Assembly: GCF_024347435.1 (NCBI RefSeq)
Contig: NZ_AP025482.1
Location: 70,645-134,644, forward strand
Reading direction: 5' to 3'
From: Vibrio cyclitrophicus
GTDB lineage: Bacteria > Pseudomonadota > Gammaproteobacteria > Enterobacterales > Vibrionaceae
Length of the DNA: 64,000 nucleotides
Notes under the pieces: model-generated
Database searches by the model: none
Seen by the model: the letters and a program-made list of their open reading frames with translations, nothing else
What the model was told of the DNA's origin: nothing
Shown here: positions 58,891 through 64,000 of the stretch, one piece after another
How positions within the stretch are numbered: position 1 is the stretch's first letter
Layout of the letters: the number at the start of each line of letters is the position of its first letter
Position numbers and translations under genes: made by a program

Positions 58891-59530
58891 GTGTTAGCTC
58901 CAATGGTTCGACTCTATAGTGAAGTGTTTAACTAAAGAATAGTTAATAAAACGTCACTACTCTCACGAATAGTGGCATTTTGATCATTATGTGGTCTTGA
59001 ACCAGACCTAGAGTCGATATAACCCTTCAACAAAATAGTAATCGCTGTAAATCAGTGCACAATCAATACCGAACCCTTTCGGGTAATTAAAAGTTCCTCT
59101 AACTAAAATACATTGGTGCTAAATCTGAAAGCAGTAAAAGCGCACTAACAACACACGCGCCCGCCATCCATCACATCAATACTTCATCCCGCCGCAGATG
59201 AAGACCGAAATATCCGTGACAAAACGCCAAAATGTCGTCCAGAAGGAATTCAATGATCGCAACAATGAAACTAGACTCAAATCACATTTAGTCGTTTAAA
59301 GTAGAAATATGACTACCTAAACTTCAAATTATACTGGTAAATTACATTATATTGAAACGATGTTTCAAATAATTTCAAATTGCCTAATTGTTTCTTGAAC
59401 GGCGTGAATAATGGTAATAACAAAACCAGCACACAAGGACCATTTAGTTAAATTAAATCAAAACTTTACTACCCGACTCTAACTCAGTAGAAACTGAAAA
59501 ATGGGTCTATTTCAAGCTGGATATTTGACT
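58891..59530 (+). promoter_or_regulatory. kdgK upstream region with a KdgR-like operator
   Basis: A 640-bp gap without a gene. At 59352-59368 lies TTGAAACGATGTTTCAA, a perfect palindrome (7-bp arms, 3-base centre) that fits the known KdgR box with its TGAAAC/GTTTCA core. It is 163 bp before the kdgK start. Nothing recognisable in 58891-59300. Confidence 0.7.
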
Positions 59531-60460
59531 ATGAGCCAATACAAAATAGCGATCATCGGTGAATGCATGGTGGAACTACAACGCAAAGAAGACCTGCTGA
59601 AGCAAAGCTTCGGTGGTGACACACTCAACACTGCGCTGTATCTTTCTCGTTTGACAAAAAATCACAATATTTCAGTGAGCTACATTACCGCCTTAGGTAA
59701 TGACCCTTTCTCTGCTGAAATGCTAAAAGCGTGGTCTGAAGAGGGCATTGATACCGATCAGATACTGCGTCTAGACGACAAAATGCCCGGCCTTTATCAC
59801 ATCGAGACCGATGAAACCGGCGAGCGCACCTTCTTTTACTGGCGCAGCGATGCAGCGGCAAAATTCGTGTTCGATCAGCCAGAGAGCCAATCCCTTGTCG
59901 ATTCATTGATGGATTACGATGCGGTTTACCTAAGCGGCATCACCTTGGCTATTTTAACTGGCGCTGGACGTGACACCCTGTTTAGCTTCTTAGAGAAGTT
60001 CAAGGCCAAAGGCGGCAGCGTCTTCTTTGACAACAACTATCGACCAAAATTATGGGCGAACCGAGATATCGCTCAGCGCACGTACCTTACGATGCTAGGT
60101 TTCACGGATACCGCATTACTCACCTTCGAAGATGATCAATACTTATTCGGTGACACATGTCTAGAGGAGTGCATTGAACGCACTCAGCAAGCAGGCGTCT
60201 CTGAAATTGCCATCAAGCGCGGCGCAAAAGAGTGCCTAGTACTTAGCGAAGGTCGTGTCGAGTATGTCGCGCCTAAGCCAGTTAACTCCGTTATTGATAC
60301 CACAGCTGCTGGGGACTCATTTAGCGCCGGTTATCTTGCCAAGCGCCTAACCGGTGGCGACGCGTTTAACTCAGCCGCAATGGGACACAAAGTGGCAGGC
60401 ACAGTGATTCAGTACCGCGGTGCTATTATTCCTAACACAGCAACGCCAACTCTTGATTAG
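59531..60460 (+). CDS. kdgK: 2-keto-3-deoxygluconate kinase
   Basis: A PfkB-family kinase phosphorylating KDG to KDPG. 309 residues from the ATG at 59531 ('MSQYKIAIIGECMVELQ'); the frame opens at 59501 but the family starts here. Motifs: 'SFGGDTLNTALYLSRL' and the C-terminal PfkB signature 'IDTTAAGDSFSAGYLAKRL' with the catalytic Asp. Fourteen bases before eda; the two finish the Entner-Doudoroff branch for uronates. Probably KdgR-controlled through the box upstream. Confidence 0.96.
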   Translation: MSQYKIAIIGECMVELQRKEDLLKQSFGGDTLNTALYLSRLTKNHNISVSYITALGNDPFSAEMLKAWSEEGIDTDQILRLDDKMPGLYHIETDETGERTFFYWRSDAAAKFVFDQPESQSLVDSLMDYDAVYLSGITLAILTGAGRDTLFSFLEKFKAKGGSVFFDNNYRPKLWANRDIAQRTYLTMLGFTDTALLTFEDDQYLFGDTCLEECIERTQQAGVSEIAIKRGAKECLVLSEGRVEYVAPKPVNSVIDTTAAGDSFSAGYLAKRLTGGDAFNSAAMGHKVAGTVIQYRGAIIPNTATPTLD

Positions 60461-60474
60461 TAGGACAAAGACAA

Positions 60475-61098
60475 ATGACAACCTTAAACGAACAGCTAGC
60501 AAGCCTAAAAGTAATTCCTGTAATTGCCATCAACAAAGTTGAAGATGCTATTCCTCTAGGTAAAGCACTAGTAGACAACGGCATGCCTTGTGCAGAAATC
60601 ACGTTCCGTACCGAGTGTGCAGCCGATGCGATCGCTGCAATGCGTCAAGCTTATCCAGAAATGCTGATTGGCGCGGGTACCGTTCTTACCAACGAACAGG
60701 TGGATCAAGCGATTGAAGCTGGCGTTGATTTTATCGTAAGTCCAGGCTTCAACCCACGCACAGTTCAATACTGTATCGACAAAAAAGTACCTATCGTACC
60801 GGGTGTTAACAACCCAAGCCTCGTTGAACAAGCAATGGAAATGGGTCTGCGTACATTGAAGTTCTTCCCTGCAGAGCCATCTGGCGGTGTGGGTATGTTA
60901 AAAGCACTTACTGCCGTTTATCCAGTGAAATTTATGCCAACCGGCGGTGTAAGTCTGAACAATGTCGATGACTACCTATCCATCAAGTCTGTATTGGCCT
61001 GCGGTGGCACTTGGATGGTTCCGACTAATCTAATCGATGAAGGTCGCTGGGATGAGCTAGGCCAGTTAATTGACGACGCAGTTGCTCGCGTTAGCTAA
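60475..61098 (+). CDS. eda: KDPG aldolase (2-dehydro-3-deoxy-phosphogluconate aldolase)
   Basis: Splits KDPG to pyruvate and glyceraldehyde 3-phosphate. 207-residue class I aldolase: Glu41 in 'AEITFRTE', Schiff-base Lys129 in 'LRTLKFFPAEPSGG', and 'MPTGGVSLNNVDDYL'. AGGACAAAGACAA lies before the ATG. Last gene of the pair, followed by a terminator. Confidence 0.97.
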   Translation: MTTLNEQLASLKVIPVIAINKVEDAIPLGKALVDNGMPCAEITFRTECAADAIAAMRQAYPEMLIGAGTVLTNEQVDQAIEAGVDFIVSPGFNPRTVQYCIDKKVPIVPGVNNPSLVEQAMEMGLRTLKFFPAEPSGGVGMLKALTAVYPVKFMPTGGVSLNNVDDYLSIKSVLACGGTWMVPTNLIDEGRWDELGQLIDDAVARVS

Positions 61099-61116
61099 CC
61101 CAGCTTTCTACAGAAG

Positions 61117-61153
61117 AAAATCAGCCCGCGAACTTGTTAGTGGAGCTGATTTT
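61117..61153 (+). terminator. Terminator after eda
   Basis: Arms AAAATCAGC (61117-61125) and GCTGATTTT (61145-61153), 9-bp perfect stem ending in T, 19 bp past the eda stop. Confidence 0.65.
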
Positions 61154-61402
61154 ATCAACCGGATAAATTCATTTCAGTAACCCTCGCCAGCAAATCATCC
61201 GTAAAACCTTCAACCTACTTAGCGAGCACATCGATAAGACTTGCCTTAACCGTGTGAAGTTTAAAATTGGATATGGGGAAAGGAATCAAAGATCATCGCC
61301 AGTGCTTGGTAAGCCGATAAGAAATCCGTTGATCATTGGGCTTGAAACTTAACTAAGCACAAACTGAAATACTGCCTAAAACTCAAGTAGCAGAGCGGTG
61401 AA

Positions 61403-61749
61403 TTACGATAAACACGCTCGCTTTAGAACCATCATCGTTACCAAACAAACAACTACCGAAACCGTCAAAATCCACAGGGCATACATATAAATGACGGAGA
61501 GCTTTATGAAAACATCGTATTTCCGTCAATCGCCGCTTTATAGCCCATGAAGGAAAGGCAATAGCAGTAAATAAAGCTATACCATGTATTAGCGCTACGA
61601 AATGGAACCCTCTTACCAGCGCAAGCTCTCCACTTGTGTAATGCTGTGGGGAGAAAGCGTATTGAATGACTCTCTTGGATAAAAAAGGTTAAGAGTCCGC
61701 CGACCATTATAGCAGCCCACCAAATACAAAGAACAATATAAATGCCCAC
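61403..61749 (-). pseudogene. Decayed small membrane protein (possible immunity protein)
   Basis: A GTG at 61749, two bases after the upstream gene's stop, starts 'GIYIVLCIWWAAIMVGGLL' and 'TFFIQESHSIRFLP'. The frame then slips to 'SGELALVRGFHFVALIHGIA' and 'LFTAIAFPSWAIKRRLTEIR', and again to 'VIYMYALWILTVSVVVCLVT' ending 'KRACLS' at 61403. Reassembled it would be a protein of about 115 residues with four membrane helices. Coupling to a toxin-like gene suggests an immunity function; inferred. Confidence 0.5.
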
Positions 61750-61750
61750 T

Positions 61751-62671
61751 CTACAACTTGCATACTTTATTTACCCCAAGGTTATCCACTAGATCAACAT
61801 CAGCTAAATTAGACTTGTACAAATTGAGCACGGCTTTACCTGAATAGTGTTCATTGCTGATGCCCCACCAGTTAACAAAATAGATCCAACCTAACCAACA
61901 GGCGTCGCAAAAACTAGTAAAGAGATCGTGGCACCACCAACTAGTCCCATTACCGTACTTATTGCCGTCTCAACCATGATCTCATTCTTTTGGCCGTACT
62001 CTCGGCATTGGCTATTTCATGGCAAGCTACGCCAATACCAACGGCAGTCAATACGGAGCCACCTAGCTTCTAAAGACGCTGTGTATTGCTTCTCAGCGCT
62101 GCAGTAGCTGGTACACCACCTTTGCGGGATATTCGCATCGACTCTTGTGCTTTCTTTCCTTTAAAAAAGTTTTTCAACCGGACCTAAGTTTTTCGCCAAC
62201 TTATCGAGTACTTTCTTTCACCTGTAGTCATTTTGGCCCTTCGTCAGCACACCCGGCTTATATTTATTATAAATCTCCTCTATTTCAGTTAGTTTTTTGA
62301 CATTACCTTTTGAGCTATCCCAAGCATCCTCGAACCACGACAGAGCCCAAAACATATCTTGTTGCTGCTGAGGCATTTGTTTCATCGTACGCTCAAATTG
62401 TTGAAATGACTGGGGGTAGGGAAAATTGACTTACCACTGGAGAGATAGAGGCTGGTTTACTATTGAGACGGCGAAGTGCAATCGCTTGGACAATACTGAC
62501 CTTGTCGGGATGTTTGATTTTTGGGTTGTCAGTGAGGATTTGATCAAGCGCTTGACGATAGCCTTCACTGTCATAACGGTAATGATAGATTTTGAGGATA
62601 ATTTTACTTAACGTGTATCCGCCGGATATTATAGAAATACCGATAGCGATTGACGCTGTTAAAATACTCAC
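61751..62671 (-). pseudogene. Decayed toxin-like protein with C-terminal glycine-rich hydrophobic domain
   Basis: Begins 'MSILTASIAIGISIISGGYT' at 62671 (membrane helix), runs to 'LPPVISTI' at 62393, and continues in another frame as 'PQSFQQFERTMKQMPQQQQD', 'MFWALSWFEDAWDSSKGNVK', 'YNKYKPGVLTKGQND'. Later pieces read 'GGVPATAALRSNTQRL', 'LGGSVLTAVGIGVACHEIAN', 'AISTVMGLVGGATISLLVF' and end 'NLADVDLVDNLGVNKVCKL' at 61751. Four or more frameshifts. The soluble N-part plus glycine-zipper hydrophobic C-part recalls membrane-disrupting effectors (for example the Tme type of Vibrio T6SS); unverified. Confidence 0.5.
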
Positions 62672-62829
62672 TATTCATACTGCACATACCATTTCAAAAT
62701 GAACTTGATGTGCCACTTTAAGTGGTACATTTTGTAGCTTCAATATGAGTTTTTACTTTTGAGATTGAGCAAGGATTACCGGTGAAATGATGAAAAACTG
62801 ATAATAAAATTAGTTCATTACTGGAAATG

Positions 62830-62854
62830 AAAAAAAGCCAGTGATCACACTGGC
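62830..62854 (-). terminator. Terminator of the rpiB-like gene
   Basis: On the minus strand GCCAGTG/CACTGGC (7-bp stem, 4-base loop) is followed by seven T. It lies 118 bp past the stop of the sugar isomerase gene. Confidence 0.8.
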
Positions 62855-62971
62855 TGGAGAAATCCCGATATGGATATCAAAACAACAAATAAAATGGTGC
62901 AACACTTGATTTAAAGCACCCTCAGAGACAAAGATTCCAGGAGTTCTGAGGCTGCTTCAAGTCAAATCGTA

Positions 62972-63607
62972 TTAATCAATCAAAGTGCGAACGTATTCCG
63001 CAATTTCAGTGACTTGGCAATTAGCAAAGAAACACTCTTGGAACTGCGCGCTGCCAACAGCTTGCTTAACTAGGTCTTGGTCAATCGCTTTTAGTGACGT
63101 AACTACGTCTTTACAAACAGCCGCTTTAACTTCGCTAAGGATCGCCGCGTTACGCTGCTGAGGTTCAGCGCGCTCAATCGGGTAACCTTCACCACGAGCA
63201 CCGGTAAATGCTTTTTCGAAAATGTAACGAACGTTAAGCTCACCAGCCCAACCAAAGCCTTTCGCAAATGCCAATGAAATAGCATTGCCATTGTTAATTT
63301 GGTTGAAAAGGAATGCATCTGATGGCTCTAGACAGTAACCACATACCACACCTGGGTGAAGGTTGCTTGCCATCAATGCACCTTGGCCTGTACCACAACC
63401 AGTAACAATAAAGTCTACTGCCTTTGAGTTCAGTAGGATGCTCGCCATTATACCAAGGTGGATATAAGTCAGATGGTGGTCGTTTTCATCTGTCATGCCG
63501 ACATTGAATACATCATGGTCTAAGTTACCAGCCACAAGGTTAAGCTCAGAAGCAACCATCGCATTTTTTGGTGCTTGGCTGTTTTCCATCATTAGTGCAA
63601 TTTTCAT
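62972..63607 (-). CDS. RpiB/LacA/LacB-family sugar-phosphate isomerase
   Basis: A 211-residue member of the RpiB/LacAB family, longer than plain RpiB (about 150): the core 'VDFIVTGCGTGQGALMASNL' has the family's Cys and phosphate-binding glycine loop, with 'HPGVVCGYCLEPSDAFLFNQ' and a C-terminal extension. It lies 39 bp downstream of kdgF on the same strand, so it likely belongs to uronate use, but its exact substrate is not known to me. Confidence 0.85.
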   Translation of the reverse strand: MKIALMMENSQAPKNAMVASELNLVAGNLDHDVFNVGMTDENDHHLTYIHLGIMASILLNSKAVDFIVTGCGTGQGALMASNLHPGVVCGYCLEPSDAFLFNQINNGNAISLAFAKGFGWAGELNVRYIFEKAFTGARGEGYPIERAEPQQRNAAILSEVKAAVCKDVVTSLKAIDQDLVKQAVGSAQFQECFFANCQVTEIAEYVRTLID

Positions 63608-63646
63608 AGTAGTTCTCCGACGAGACGACTCGTCAATAGTTTAATC

Positions 63647-63967
63647 TTAAACAAAATCTTTGCGCATTGGTGTGAACGTATCAATTAGCGTACCAGCCTC
63701 GACACACACACAACCGTGTTCAATATCTGGCTGCTTATACATGGTGTCACCGGCCTTAACTATGTGCTTTTCATCGCCAATCGTGAACTCAAAAGCGCCA
63801 GACAGTACGTAAGTAAGCTGCTCATGTGGGTGCGAGTGCATCGCGCCAACCGCACCTTTCTCAAAATGGACTTCAACCGACATCATGTTGTCGTTGTGTG
63901 CAAGCACTTTGCGGCTCACACCTTCACCTAGATCTTCCAATTGAACATCGTTGTTGAATACGAACAT
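63647..63967 (-). CDS. kdgF: Cupin protein KdgF
   Basis: A 106-residue single cupin domain. KdgF converts unsaturated monouronates from pectin and alginate lyases into linear 5-keto-4-deoxyuronate (or DEH). Metal ligands in 'AMHSHPHEQLTYVL' (His, His, Gln/Glu region) and 'PDIEHGCVC'. Nearly the same length and sequence plan as Yersinia and other KdgF. It feeds KduI, whose gene is 12 kb away in this window. The start is 33 bp from the end of the window, so its promoter is not visible. Confidence 0.9.
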   Translation of the reverse strand: MFVFNNDVQLEDLGEGVSRKVLAHNDNMMSVEVHFEKGAVGAMHSHPHEQLTYVLSGAFEFTIGDEKHIVKAGDTMYKQPDIEHGCVCVEAGTLIDTFTPMRKDFV

Positions 63968-64000
63968 CTGTAAAAACCTATTATGTTTGTGATTCGCTAG

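Overview
The window looks like a Vibrio (Vibrionaceae) chromosome segment: moderate GC, canonical gammaproteobacterial xylose genes, a Vibrio-style uronate (KDG) catabolic set and dense, mostly decaying insertion sequences. I have no direct taxonomic marker (no rRNA or tRNA seen), so genus is inferred from gene style only.

Region 1 (1-19.3 kb), xylan/xylose island: two cytoplasmic GH43 enzymes, xylose isomerase xylA, a GPH-type xyloside symporter, a short XylR-like regulator, a cytoplasmic GH3 beta-xylosidase, the xylFGH ABC importer, canonical xylR and xylulokinase xylB. Together they import xylose and xylo-oligosaccharides, hydrolyse the oligomers inside the cell, isomerise xylose to xylulose and phosphorylate it. 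A decayed IS5-type transposase separates these from a Gfo/Idh/MocA dehydrogenase that may also act on xylose.

Region 2 (19.3-31.3 kb), accessory/defence junkyard: a 5'-truncated and frameshifted Shedu-like (DUF4263) defence gene, a group II intron inserted just 3' of a terminator hairpin with the 3' tail of an older intron upstream, a lipoprotein hydrolase with a convergent AraC regulator, an IS3-type and a broken IS110 element, and a small gene followed by a stand-alone caspase-like protein (His78/Cys113), which is the best candidate for an undescribed system.

Region 3 (31.3-51.4 kb), a 17.7 kb segment bracketed by two near-identical IS3-family copies in opposite orientation: KdpDE-like two-component genes followed by TrkH (frameshifted), KtrA and KtrB; a DUF262 remnant; a RelE/ParE-like toxin with an overlapping antitoxin; a tyrosine recombinase; a c-di-GMP sensor split by one base; an alcohol dehydrogenase remnant cut by another IS; an outer-membrane protein; two exported amidohydrolases, one interrupted in a G10 tract; and a DUF3299 protein. 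An IS5-type element follows the second IS3 copy.

Region 4 (51.4-64 kb), uronate catabolism: kduI, a TRAP transporter (dctPQM-like), an IclR/KdgR regulator, then an IS1634-type and an IS5-type wreck, then kdgK, eda, a decayed toxin/immunity-like membrane pair, an RpiB-family isomerase and kdgF. This is the lower pathway for alginate- or pectin-derived unsaturated uronates; kduD/DEH reductase and lyases are not in the window.

A striking general property is the number of genes broken by one- or two-base changes, several in homopolymers (T6, A7, G10, C runs). This could be real decay or phase variation, or it could be assembly error; raw reads would decide.
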